The notes under the pieces are model-generated. The model saw only the letters and a list, made by a program, of their open reading frames with translations. It was not told where the DNA came from and did no database searches. Position numbers and translations under genes: made by a program. Positions 6,768 to 13,254 of a DNA stretch of 16,662 bases are shown in pieces. Origin of the DNA: Promethearchaeota archaeon (GTDB taxonomy: Archaea; Asgardarchaeota; Lokiarchaeia; Sigyniarchaeales; SOKP01); the NCBI GenBank assembly GCA_004524385.1, contig SDNM01000004.1:1-16662 (forward strand), written 5' to 3'. Position 1 is the stretch's first letter; each line of letters starts with the position of its first letter.

Positions 6768-7403
6768 ATGCCCAAAGGGATTTTTATAATCAAATGGGAT
6801 GTAGTAGAAGGCGGTACAGTTTACATGAGATATCCCGAAGAATTAGAAATCCCTGACAATGCAGTTCAACAAATTCAAATTGCACATAATTTTACGGAAT
6901 CATATATTATAACAGAAGAGAAAGATTGGAATTCAGTTTCTTTTTATAATTCCGAAAAAGAAATAGTAATAGTTCTAGTATTAGATAAATTTGATGAAGG
7001 CAACGATTATTTAATTGTTCTTGAAGAATTCAATAAAGATCTTTATAAATATGAAAATGAAAATGAATTAAAGGAACAATTAGAAAAGAGATTTAAATTT
7101 AGCTTAAAAGTTTTTAGGACGAGAGACGAGGTTATTACCAAATTAAGCAATGACGTCGCAAATGTGAAGATGAGAGTTTATGAGTTAGAAAAAAAAATTG
7201 AAAGAATAATAGAATCAAATCATTTAACTGTTAAAGCTAGAATCTTATTTTTGTTAGCCGCAAACGATCAGCTAAGTTTTTTAGATATTAAAAAACAATT
7301 AAATACTAGTAAACGTTGGTTAGAAAGCGTTATTGAAACTCTCATTAAAGATAAAATTGTTGCATACAATAATGACACTAAAACCTATTATATATCATTT
7401 TAA
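6768..7403 (+). CDS. Longin/roadblock-like N-domain plus coiled coil and C-terminal winged helix
   Basis: Three parts are visible in 211 residues. The N-terminal part (1-~92) reads GIFIIKWDVVEGGTVYMRYPEEL with alternating beta strands. It resembles the archaeal proteins whose N-termini look like longin or roadblock sensor domains; this link rests on remembered sequence style, not a search. A heptad-rich helix spans about 120-150 (DVANVKMRVYELEKKIERI). The end (about 152-211) looks like a winged helix-turn-helix: KARILFLLAA, LSFLDIKKQL, SKRWLESVIETL and a wing ending TYYISF. The likely role is a small regulator or scaffold that senses a partner through its N-domain. It is monocistronic, with a TATA-like AAATATAAAT about 36-46 nt upstream. 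Confidence 0.7.
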   Translation: MPKGIFIIKWDVVEGGTVYMRYPEELEIPDNAVQQIQIAHNFTESYIITEEKDWNSVSFYNSEKEIVIVLVLDKFDEGNDYLIVLEEFNKDLYKYENENELKEQLEKRFKFSLKVFRTRDEVITKLSNDVANVKMRVYELEKKIERIIESNHLTVKARILFLLAANDQLSFLDIKKQLNTSKRWLESVIETLIKDKIVAYNNDTKTYYISF

Positions 7404-7461
7404 AAAATCTATCCCCTATTTTTGAATAAGCACATTCTTAAGATGTCTATTCTTATTTTTA

Positions 7462-7470
7462 TTTATAAAT
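7462..7470 (+). promoter_or_regulatory. Candidate TATA box for the DegT-family aminotransferase
   Basis: TTTATAAAT lies 43-51 nt before the ATG at 7513, in the 109-nt gap after the winged-helix gene. This would place transcription start about 20 nt before the ATG. No Shine-Dalgarno-like sequence is visible. Confidence 0.45.
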
Positions 7471-7512
7471 TTTATAATAAACCTAAAAACCAATAGAATT
7501 TCTGAGTTTAAA

Positions 7513-8646
7513 ATGAATCTTACCGAAGAAGAACAAAAGGAAGTTGTTAAAGTATTAAAATCTCAAATGCTAACATTATTAGCAGGTGAGGTTGTTAAAA
7601 ATTTTGAAAGGGAATTCGCAAATTATATTGGAGTAAAACATGCTATAGGAGTTAATTCAGGAACCGCAGCCCTCCACATTGCTATTGCAGCATTGGAAAT
7701 TGGCCCAGGTGATGAAATTATTGTCCCTCCTTTTACATTTATAGCGACTGCAAGCTCAATTCTACAAAACAATGCAATTCCAATATTTGCTGATATAGAT
7801 AATAAAAGCTATATGTTAGATCCAGATTCTGTAAAGAAAAAAATTACAGATAGAACCAAGGCAATTATTCCGGTTCATTTATCTGGAATAACAGCTGATA
7901 TGGATCCTCTCTTAGACATTGCTGAGGATAATAATTTATATATAATTGAAGATGCTTGTCAGGCTCACGGAGCAAAATATAAAGGTAAAAAAGTGGGATC
8001 AATTGGAGATTTGGGCACCTTTAGTTTTTATCCTTCTAAAAATATGACTACAGGAGAAGGAGGAATGATTACTACTAATAATAGTAAATTAGCAGAGCAG
8101 TGTAGATTAATCAGGCATCATGGAGAACCATCTTGGTATGTATATAATCGTCTAGGATGGAATTATCGGATGACTGAAATTCAGGGAGCTATCGGGAGGA
8201 TTCAATTAAAGAAATTAGATGGATATGTAAAAATTAGAAATAAGAATGCCCAATATTTAACAGATAAAGTTAAAGATTTCAAAGGAATTGATCCTCCTTA
8301 CGTCCCAAAATACTGTGAACCTGCATTTAATTACTGGATTGGGAGAATTCATCCTGAAATAATTGGATTAACCAAGGAAGAATTTATCGAAAAATTTCCT
8401 AAAAGCAAAGTTCTTTATCCGATTCCATTATATCAAACTAAATTGTTTCAACAAAAAGTAGCATACCCAAAAGGTTGCCCGTGGTCATGTCCCTTTTATG
8501 GAAAAGAAATTGATTATACAAAGCTTAAACTACCTATTGTAGAAAAAGTTACCAGAGAGATTTTTGCATTAGACATACATCCAAAAATAACTAAAGAAGA
8601 ATTAGATGATAATATTAACATCATGAAGAATTTAGGAAATAAATAA
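7513..8646 (+). CDS. DegT/DnrJ/EryC1/StrS-family PLP aminotransferase
   Basis: This is a 377-residue sugar-aminotransferase-type enzyme of the family that aminates nucleotide-linked keto-sugars. Evidence includes VNSGTAALH (47-55), PPFTFIATASSI, EDACQAHGAKY (146-156) and the PLP lysine in SFYPSKNMTTGEGG (Lys176). Downstream are RHHGE and LGWNYRMTEIQGAIG, all diagnostic. The C-terminal third has GCPWSCPFY (Cys322 and Cys326) and the usual HPKITKEEL. The start is slightly short of typical family members, which have a few more residues before the first helix. The frame is open upstream but contains the TATA region, so 7513 is preferred. No nucleotide-sugar genes adjoin it, so the pathway (surface glycan or cofactor) is open. 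It is followed 23 nt later by acylphosphatase. Confidence 0.93.
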   Translation: MNLTEEEQKEVVKVLKSQMLTLLAGEVVKNFEREFANYIGVKHAIGVNSGTAALHIAIAALEIGPGDEIIVPPFTFIATASSILQNNAIPIFADIDNKSYMLDPDSVKKKITDRTKAIIPVHLSGITADMDPLLDIAEDNNLYIIEDACQAHGAKYKGKKVGSIGDLGTFSFYPSKNMTTGEGGMITTNNSKLAEQCRLIRHHGEPSWYVYNRLGWNYRMTEIQGAIGRIQLKKLDGYVKIRNKNAQYLTDKVKDFKGIDPPYVPKYCEPAFNYWIGRIHPEIIGLTKEEFIEKFPKSKVLYPIPLYQTKLFQQKVAYPKGCPWSCPFYGKEIDYTKLKLPIVEKVTREIFALDIHPKITKEELDDNINIMKNLGNK

Positions 8647-8669
8647 TAGTATTAAATTAGATTCCAAAT

Positions 8670-8939
8670 ATGAAGCGCATCATTATTAATGTATATGGAT
8701 TGGTACAAGGTGTTTTTTTCCGTTATACTACACGAAAAGTTGCTCGTAGATTAGGTCTCACTGGATACGTTAAAAATATGCCAGATGGTTCAGTATATAT
8801 TGAAGCTGAGGGATCTGAAGATAAATTAAAGGAACTCTTAGAATTTACAAAAAAAGGTCCTAAACATGCTCAGGTTGAAAAAACAGATTACGAATTTAAA
8901 GATTCTCAAAATCAGTTCAATGATTTTATTGCTGAATAA
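8670..8939 (+). CDS. acyP: Acylphosphatase
   Basis: Acylphosphatase hydrolyses carboxyl-phosphate bonds such as acetyl- or carbamoyl-phosphate in the cytosol. The 89-residue length is normal. The anion-binding loop GLVQGVFFR (10-18) supplies catalytic Arg18, and GYVKNMPDGSV (32-42) supplies catalytic Asn36. The beta-alpha-beta pattern (VYIEAEGSEDKLKELLEF) completes the ferredoxin-like fold. It lies 23 nt after the DegT-type gene on the same strand and may be co-transcribed with it. No Shine-Dalgarno sequence is evident. Confidence 0.96.
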   Translation: MKRIIINVYGLVQGVFFRYTTRKVARRLGLTGYVKNMPDGSVYIEAEGSEDKLKELLEFTKKGPKHAQVEKTDYEFKDSQNQFNDFIAE

Positions 8940-8973
8940 ATAAATATTATTCACATAATACTCATTTTCTTTA

Positions 8974-9016
8974 ATTATTTTGAAATTTCATCTATTATGA
9001 TGTATTATTTTGAAAT
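8974..9016 (+). repeat. 13-nt direct repeat across the start of the next gene
   Basis: ATTATTTTGAAAT occurs at 8974-8986 and again at 9004-9016, 30 nt apart and in the same frame. The upstream frame reads NYFEISSI just before MMYYFEMN. It looks like a small in-frame duplication and leaves the true start codon (8997, 9000 or 9015) uncertain. Confidence 0.6.
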
Positions 9017-9287
9017 GAATAAATTATTGCAAAGTATTCACTCTATAGATCATAATCATTGTCCAATCTGCGAATCAGAGTTAAATCATGACAATCAAAA
9101 TGATTCGATATACATTTCTTGCTCTAAAAAATTAAACCATTTTGAGGTAGCTGGTTTTAAAGACAAATTCTCAGGAGAGTTAACTCTCATTTATAACAAT
9201 AATCGTGAAGGAATAATTAATAAGACCGTTCTTAAAGAATTTCAAAATGTGATCTATAGGAAAGGATATAGTTCATTTAAGAAATAA
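8997..9287 (+). CDS. Small hypothetical protein with a possible zinc-binding CPIC motif
   Basis: I do not recognise this 96-residue protein. CPIC (22-25 from the 8997 start) is followed after about 17 residues by SCSKKLNHFEVAGF. The pattern C-x2-C...C...H could bind zinc, although a clear fourth ligand pair is not obvious. Then come LTLIYNNNREG and a basic C-terminus. Start codons at 8997, 9000 and 9015 are all possible; 9015 (MNKLLQSIHS) avoids the duplicated YFE segment. It converges on tbp, from which it is separated by 28 nt of palindromic DNA. Confidence 0.65.
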   Translation: MMYYFEMNKLLQSIHSIDHNHCPICESELNHDNQNDSIYISCSKKLNHFEVAGFKDKFSGELTLIYNNNREGIINKTVLKEFQNVIYRKGYSSFKK

Positions 9288-9288
9288 G

Positions 9289-9318
9289 GGAATATTCCTA
9301 ATTATTTTAAAATAATTA
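9289..9318. terminator. Two abutting perfect palindromes between convergent genes
   Basis: GGAATATTCC (9289-9298) is a perfect 10-bp palindrome. It is followed without a gap by a perfect 20-bp palindrome at 9299-9318, built on TAATTATTTT and its complement. The second overlaps the tbp stop codon (9316-9318). Together they fill the whole space between the convergent stop codons. A bidirectional terminator or mRNA 3'-end processing or stability element is likely; a protein-binding site is possible. Confidence 0.6.
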
Positions 9319-9963
9319 AATGAATGTTATATCTTGATATTCAGATTCAGAAATATCTTTTTTAGCGACACCTAATTCACGCACTTGTTGATTTAGTTTT
9401 AAAACCGCCTCCCTTACAATTTCCTTTTTTTTAGCACCTGTGCAAACAATACGACCCGTACTAAAAATTAAAAAGACAGTCTTAGGATCTTGCATTCGAT
9501 AAATTAAACCGGGAAAAACTTCTGGTTCATACATGGCATATTCCATTACAATCGCCGCCATATTTAAGTCGATATTTGTGTGAAGATCTCCTGAGGCTAC
9601 TATATTTTGAATTGTAATTTCCGGATTAGCTAGTTTAATTCCAGCTTTTCTAATATTTTTAACCACTTTTTCAACAACTCTTGGTGCCTCAACAGCCTTT
9701 CTTAATCCTGTTACAACCATTTTTCCAGTAGAGAAAATAAGAATAGTTGCTCGAGGCTTCTCGATCCGCATTACCAATCCTGGAAATCTCTCTGGATTAT
9801 ATTCTACTTCGGCGTGTTTCCGGGCAATCTGGTTAAGGTCTATTTTTTCTGTAAGTTCAACACTTACAGTTGCTACAACATTTTCTATTTTATAATCTAA
9901 GTCAGTTTCATAATCATGATCTTCTTCTTCATCGTTTTCCTCATCAAATTCCTCATCTGACAT
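9316..9963 (-). CDS. tbp: TATA-box-binding protein (TBP) with long acidic N-terminal tail
   Basis: TBP nucleates archaeal promoters by bending TATA DNA and recruiting TFB. The 215 residues contain two direct repeats (about 24-110 and 111-200) with paired motifs ERFPGLVMR...FSTGKMVVTG and EVFPGLIYR...FSTGRIVCTG. The four DNA-intercalating Phe are at 60, 77, 150 and 167. Typical archaeal TBPs have about 180-190 residues. The extra length is mainly an N-terminal tail of some 20 residues, nearly all Asp and Glu. Many archaeal TBPs instead carry a short acidic tail at the C-terminus. The promoter region upstream contains strong palindromes (10052-10093), which suggests regulated expression. Confidence 0.98.
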   Translation of the reverse strand: MSDEEFDEENDEEEDHDYETDLDYKIENVVATVSVELTEKIDLNQIARKHAEVEYNPERFPGLVMRIEKPRATILIFSTGKMVVTGLRKAVEAPRVVEKVVKNIRKAGIKLANPEITIQNIVASGDLHTNIDLNMAAIVMEYAMYEPEVFPGLIYRMQDPKTVFLIFSTGRIVCTGAKKKEIVREAVLKLNQQVRELGVAKKDISESEYQDITFI

Positions 9964-10051
9964 TTTTACATCTAAGGTGGATATTTATGAATTGAATTCT
10001 ATTTAGAAATAAGTATGGTTTTTTTTTTATAATTTTATTTAAATAAATCTT

Positions 10052-10093
10052 CCTTTATAAAGGTTGATTTAAAAATAAATAAATAAACCTTTA
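10052..10093 (-). promoter_or_regulatory. tbp promoter region: 12-bp palindromic TATA site inside a larger inverted repeat
   Basis: CCTTTATAAAGG (10052-10063) is a perfect palindrome containing TTTATAAA, about 90 nt upstream of the tbp ATG. It overlaps an inverted repeat whose 14-nt arms TAAAGGTTGATTTA (10058-10071) and TAAATAAACCTTTA (10080-10093) pair with one mismatch across 8 nt. With this TATA box, transcription would start near 10030, giving a leader of about 65 nt. Such symmetry suggests an operator or TBP self-regulation. Confidence 0.5.
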
Positions 10094-10137
10094 AACATTA
10101 AATTTTAAGAGTTTATTTATTAAAATGAAAAATTTTT

Positions 10138-10165
10138 TTTTAAAAAAAAACAAGAGAAAAAATAA
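10138..10165 (-). terminator. Oligo-T terminator after the GTPase gene
   Basis: Read on the minus strand, the region just beyond the GTPase stop holds TTTTTT, CTCTTG and then a run of nine T. Long U tracts are the standard archaeal termination signal. The run is followed by an equally long A tract, so the transcript could also fold as a T/A hairpin. Confidence 0.5.
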
Positions 10166-10174
10166 AATATAAAA

Positions 10175-10705
10175 CTATTCTTTAGAAACGTTTTCCTCCA
10201 AAATGGTTTTGATCAAATCTTTAAATGCCCTTTCTACATTATCTCCGTTCTTGGCACTTGTCAGGAGAAAAGCCATTTTGTTTTTCTGCGCAAATTTTTT
10301 AGCTTCGTTTTCCTTAATTTTTATCTTATCTTTTAAGTCAATTTTGTTTCCGATTAACAATAAAGGTTGTTTTCCTCGGGTTTCTCGAAAACTTTGAATC
10401 CATTCATTGAGTTTATCAAAAGTTTTTTTCACTGTCATATCGAAAATTAAAAGAGCGCCATTAGCTCCCTCCAAATATAATTTTCTTAAACTTTTAAAGG
10501 AGTCCTGGCCTCCAAGATCCCATATTTGAGCCGAAACCTCACCGAAAGCCTCGATATCAAGGTCTTTCTTTAAAAGATTGACCCCTAACGTACTTTTATA
10601 GTTCTCTCTAAATTTATTTTCAATAAATCTATAGACCAATGAAGTTTTTCCAACATTGGCTTCCCCTAATAAACAAATTTTCACAACGTACGTTCTTCTA
10701 CTCAT
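10175..10705 (-). CDS. Ras/Rab-like small GTPase
   Basis: This is a 176-residue Ras-superfamily GTPase. Motifs are P-loop GEANVGKTS (14-22), switch I Thr39 in KSTLG, G3 WDLGGQD (62-68), G4 GNKIDL (119-124) and G5 TSAKNG (149-154). The Gly-Gly-Gln in G3 gives the pattern seen in Arf-like and some archaeal GTPases, while the switch I and G4 style is Rab-like. There is no Cys-containing C-terminal tail, so lipidation is unlikely. It is the last of four minus-strand genes with a GTPase, a thioredoxin-like protein and a V4R protein. A 114-nt gap and a close TATA box suggest its own promoter as well. Confidence 0.95.
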   Translation of the reverse strand: MSRRTYVVKICLLGEANVGKTSLVYRFIENKFRENYKSTLGVNLLKKDLDIEAFGEVSAQIWDLGGQDSFKSLRKLYLEGANGALLIFDMTVKKTFDKLNEWIQSFRETRGKQPLLLIGNKIDLKDKIKIKENEAKKFAQKNKMAFLLTSAKNGDNVERAFKDLIKTILEENVSKE

Positions 10706-10730
10706 TTTTGATCAAATTTTTCGATTAATT

Positions 10731-10738
10731 TTATATAT
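10731..10738 (-). promoter_or_regulatory. TATA box giving a leaderless or short-leader GTPase transcript
   Basis: The minus strand reads CGATATATAAAATTAATC here. The TATA core is centred about 30 nt before the ATG at 10705, so transcription should begin at or a few nt before the start codon. Confidence 0.5.
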
Positions 10739-10819
10739 CGTTATAATATAAAATCTATAATATATATCTATTTGAAAAGCTAAAAATAATAATAATAAAG
10801 TTAGATGTTTTAAAAAAAA

Positions 10820-11308
10820 TTAATCTTTTTGAAATACTATCATAAATTCGCATGCTTCTCCTCCTGTTTGTAGACCACAATTTACCTCTTGGGCAAAGCA
10901 GTGAGCATTACTCATTCGCTCAACAATCCCAGCTAGCATGCCTGCTTCAAAAGAACAAAAATTCCCTTTACTTTTTATATCTTTCCCAATTAGATCTTTA
11001 CTAGAAGAGTGTCCCTTCAATTTTAGCGAAATAATTTCATCTGTACTCTCTGTAATGATAATATCTCCAATATTATACTTTGGAATTATACTCTTCAACT
11101 CTTCGGGAATATCTTTCACTTCTTTAATTCGTTTAACATTTAGAATAGTTCCTAATTCGTGACCTAAATAATAAAATATGGCTTCTAATTGATGTCCTAA
11201 GGCCAATAAAGCTCCAACCTTCAAATCGCCAATCTCCTTATTTTCTTCGAGATGTTTTTTCATTTCTGATAAAATTTTTGACATTAATTTTCGATCCATT
11301 TTTTCCAC
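10820..11308 (-). CDS. V4R-domain protein (TRAPP Bet3-like fold)
   Basis: This is a 162-residue single-domain V4R protein. The signature is in the second half: a Gly/Asn turn then FCSFEAGMLAGIVE (117-130), and EVNCGLQTGGEACEFMIV (141-158). Cys118, Cys144 and Cys153 sit at the positions usual for the family. V4R proteins bind small molecules or act as input domains in prokaryotes. The fold has been proposed as the prokaryotic relative of Bet3-type TRAPP subunits, which help activate Rab GTPases in eukaryotes. The N-terminal half is helical (RKLMSKILSEMKKHL, LLALGHQLEAIFYYLGHEL). It lies between a thioredoxin-like gene (44 nt upstream) and a small GTPase gene, and that context makes a GTPase-linked role plausible but unproven. 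Confidence 0.85.
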   Translation of the reverse strand: MEKMDRKLMSKILSEMKKHLEENKEIGDLKVGALLALGHQLEAIFYYLGHELGTILNVKRIKEVKDIPEELKSIIPKYNIGDIIITESTDEIISLKLKGHSSSKDLIGKDIKSKGNFCSFEAGMLAGIVERMSNAHCFAQEVNCGLQTGGEACEFMIVFQKD

Positions 11309-11352
11309 TTCTTTTATCTTTATTGTTATTAAATTAAATTTTTTGAATTTAT

Positions 11353-11646
11353 TTATAATTTGACTGATGAAATGAAGCCGTAGAGCACCGCATCAACAAT
11401 TTCTTCTTCTTGAATGTTTCCTGTAATTTTTTTATCTGCAATTATTACAGTAGGTATCGATGTTATCCGATGCTCCTCTATGATCTTTCTATTTATACTC
11501 TCTTTAATATCAATTTTTTCAATATATAACTTCTTTCCAAACATTGATATATTGATTTTCTTTAACATTTCCTCAACCGGCCTACAAGGTCCACAGTGAT
11601 CCGATGAAAAGAATAAAATTTTTGGATAGTCTTGATCATTAACCAT
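11353..11646 (-). CDS. Thioredoxin/glutaredoxin-fold protein with CGPC site
   Basis: This is a 97-residue thioredoxin-fold protein. KILFFSSDHCGPC (9-21) carries the redox pair Cys18/Cys21 after the first beta strand. ITSIPTVII (61-69) holds the cis-Pro (Pro65) facing it, and KKITG follows in the last strand. The CGPC site is that of true thioredoxins, although the length is closer to small archaeal thioredoxin/glutaredoxin-like proteins. It would reduce disulfides in the cytosol; there is no signal peptide. It starts 21 nt after the upstream GTPase stop and ends 44 nt before the V4R gene, which has conserved Cys residues and could be a redox partner (inference). Confidence 0.9.
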   Translation of the reverse strand: MVNDQDYPKILFFSSDHCGPCRPVEEMLKKINISMFGKKLYIEKIDIKESINRKIIEEHRITSIPTVIIADKKITGNIQEEEIVDAVLYGFISSVKL

Positions 11647-11667
11647 CTACATCGTCAAAATCTGGTA

Positions 11668-12207
11668 TTAACTGCTTTTATATTTATGATATAATTCTTT
11701 TATTATTGCTTGAAATGCTTTATATACTCCATTTCCAGTTTTTGCACTTGTTTTATAATATCCAAGAAATTTTCGTTCCTTTACCAAATCAAGTACTTTT
11801 TTATCATCCACATCTTTTTCTTTAACTAAATCAATTTTATTCCCAAATAGCACTATTGGCAAATCTCCACAAAAACTTTTAATATCGTCATGCCATAAAT
11901 GTACATGATTATAGCTTTCTTCATCATCAGGAGCATGACTAAAAACTATTATGGCTGCTTTAGATCCTTTGTAGAATGTTGGTCGCATGAATTGAAATTC
12001 TGCTTGACCAGCAATATCCCAAAAGAAAAGTTTTACGTTATCACCCTCTATCTCTTCGTCATATTTGCTAAATTGTGCGCCAAGGGTTTTAATGTAATCT
12101 TTCTGAAAGCTTCCTTGTGTATATTTTTTTATTAAGGAGGTTTTCCCGACAGCACCGTCCCCAATCACGGTAATCTTGAAAACAAAGGCATTCTCATCTT
12201 GACTCAT
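11668..12207 (-). CDS. Ras/Rab-like small GTPase
   Basis: This is a complete small GTPase of 179 residues. An 11-residue leader MSQDENAFVFK runs straight into ITVIGDGAVGKTS (P-loop 16-24). Switch I Thr41 is in IKTLGAQF, G3 is WDIAGQA (63-69), G4 FGNKIDL (121-127) and G5 KTSAKTG (152-158). The insert HAPDDEESYNHVHLW between G3 and G4 is unusual in its His and acid content. The protein ends HKYKSS without a prenylation Cys. It heads a minus-strand run with the thioredoxin-like and V4R genes. Its intact N-terminus is the template that exposes the interruption in the GTPase at 1339-1851. Confidence 0.95.
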   Translation of the reverse strand: MSQDENAFVFKITVIGDGAVGKTSLIKKYTQGSFQKDYIKTLGAQFSKYDEEIEGDNVKLFFWDIAGQAEFQFMRPTFYKGSKAAIIVFSHAPDDEESYNHVHLWHDDIKSFCGDLPIVLFGNKIDLVKEKDVDDKKVLDLVKERKFLGYYKTSAKTGNGVYKAFQAIIKELYHKYKSS

Positions 12208-12312
12208 TTAATCACTCTGTAATTTTTTTTTTCAATGTTAGTAAATCATTCTTTTTAAATTCAAAATTAATTTATTTTTAATGTTTATTAATTTTTATTA
12301 GTTGTATTTAAT

Positions 12313-12346
12313 GATATAATTAAAGTTTTTAAATATTTACCGTGAG
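12313..12346 (+). promoter_or_regulatory. Candidate TATA-like element and weak Shine-Dalgarno for the zinc-ribbon membrane protein
   Basis: GATATAATTAAA lies 28-39 nt before the ATG at 12352, a position that fits a short leader. GTGAG (12342-12346), 5 nt before the ATG, matches part of the archaeal Shine-Dalgarno GGAGGTGATC. This is one of the few genes here with such a match. Confidence 0.3.
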
Positions 12347-12351
12347 ATTTT

Positions 12352-12693
12352 ATGCCACAGGATATTAATAATATGATGTTTTGTAAACATTGTAAAATGA
12401 ATGCCTATCCAAGTAGACCTAAATTTAATTCAGTAATGTTTGGTCTTTTGGCTGTAATAATTTTTATAATTGTACTTTTACTTTTTTCTATATTTTCCGT
12501 TATATTTTCTGAAATATTGCTTTTTTTATGGTTTATGTGGGGTTTTATGATATTTAATCCGTACCTTTTATATTATGGAATAAAAAAAAAGCAATATTGT
12601 CCAAGATGTCATCTAAAATTAGTGGAAAAAAATCTGGAATACCAACCATTTGGAAATAAAGAACCCGAAGTATTTAAGCAAATAAGACCATGA
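12352..12693 (+). CDS. Small membrane protein: zinc-ribbon halves flanking a transmembrane hairpin
   Basis: I do not recognise a named family. An N-terminal CKHC (11-14) and a C-terminal CPRC (83-86) each supply a C-x2-C pair. Between them are two strongly hydrophobic segments (about 27-49 and 53-75) with only a short turn. With two membrane passes, both cysteine pairs lie on the same side and could form a single zinc ribbon. Flanking charges (SRPKF before, GIKKKQ after) suggest both ends face the cytosol. The C-terminal tail is about 27 residues. It is followed 56 nt later by pncC on the same strand, with no evident functional link. Confidence 0.75.
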   Translation: MPQDINNMMFCKHCKMNAYPSRPKFNSVMFGLLAVIIFIIVLLLFSIFSVIFSEILLFLWFMWGFMIFNPYLLYYGIKKKQYCPRCHLKLVEKNLEYQPFGNKEPEVFKQIRP

Positions 12694-12749
12694 ATATATT
12701 AGAAGGCTATCTTATAATTAAGTAAGTAAGATAAATTATCTAAAAAAAT

Positions 12750-13241
12750 ATGGAAATTGAAGAAAAAATCAGGGCCATAATTAAGAAATTTACCAAAAAT
12801 AGGATCTGGATTGCGATAGGAGAATCATGCACAGGGGGATATATATCCCATATGATAACTAATATATCCGGTGCCTCTAAAGTTTTTGAAAGAGGTATTG
12901 TTTGTTATGGAAATCAAGCTAAAATTGATCTTATAAAAGTTAATCCTAAAGATATTGAAAATTATGGTGCTGTTTCTGAGGAGATTGCGAGGCAAATGGC
13001 CAATAATGTGCGAATAATATCAAAGTTATGCGACATTGGTATCGGGATAACAGGTATAGCGGGACCAACCGGTGGAACTCCTGAAAAACCAGTCGGCTTA
13101 GTATATATTGGGTATTCAACAAATAAAGAAACCATAGTTAAAAAATACAACTTTAACGCAGACAGAATAACTTTTAAAAAGTTAATCTTAGAAGAAATCA
13201 TTGAATTTTTAGAAAATTACTCTTTCACACATAACTTTTAA
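12750..13241 (+). CDS. pncC: Nicotinamide-nucleotide amidohydrolase PncC (stand-alone CinA C-domain)
   Basis: PncC deamidates nicotinamide mononucleotide to nicotinic acid mononucleotide, recycling NAD breakdown products. The 163 residues are exactly the CinA C-terminal domain without the N-terminal COG1058 part. Motifs are GESCTGG (24-30, with the presumed nucleophile Ser26), CYGNQAK, the GAVSEEIARQMA helix and GIAGPTGGTPEKPVGLVYIGY (positions about 101-121). A conserved Arg follows in ADRITFKK. It is cytosolic. It lies on the same strand as the small membrane protein and converges, with a 13-nt gap, on the metallopeptidase-like gene. Confidence 0.95.
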   Translation: MEIEEKIRAIIKKFTKNRIWIAIGESCTGGYISHMITNISGASKVFERGIVCYGNQAKIDLIKVNPKDIENYGAVSEEIARQMANNVRIISKLCDIGIGITGIAGPTGGTPEKPVGLVYIGYSTNKETIVKKYNFNADRITFKKLILEEIIEFLENYSFTHNF

Positions 13242-13254
13242 AATAATTTTTTCT

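Noticed and set aside
12962..13201. Minus-strand frame opposite pncC
   Set aside because: It is antisense to highly conserved PncC motifs and has no independent evidence.
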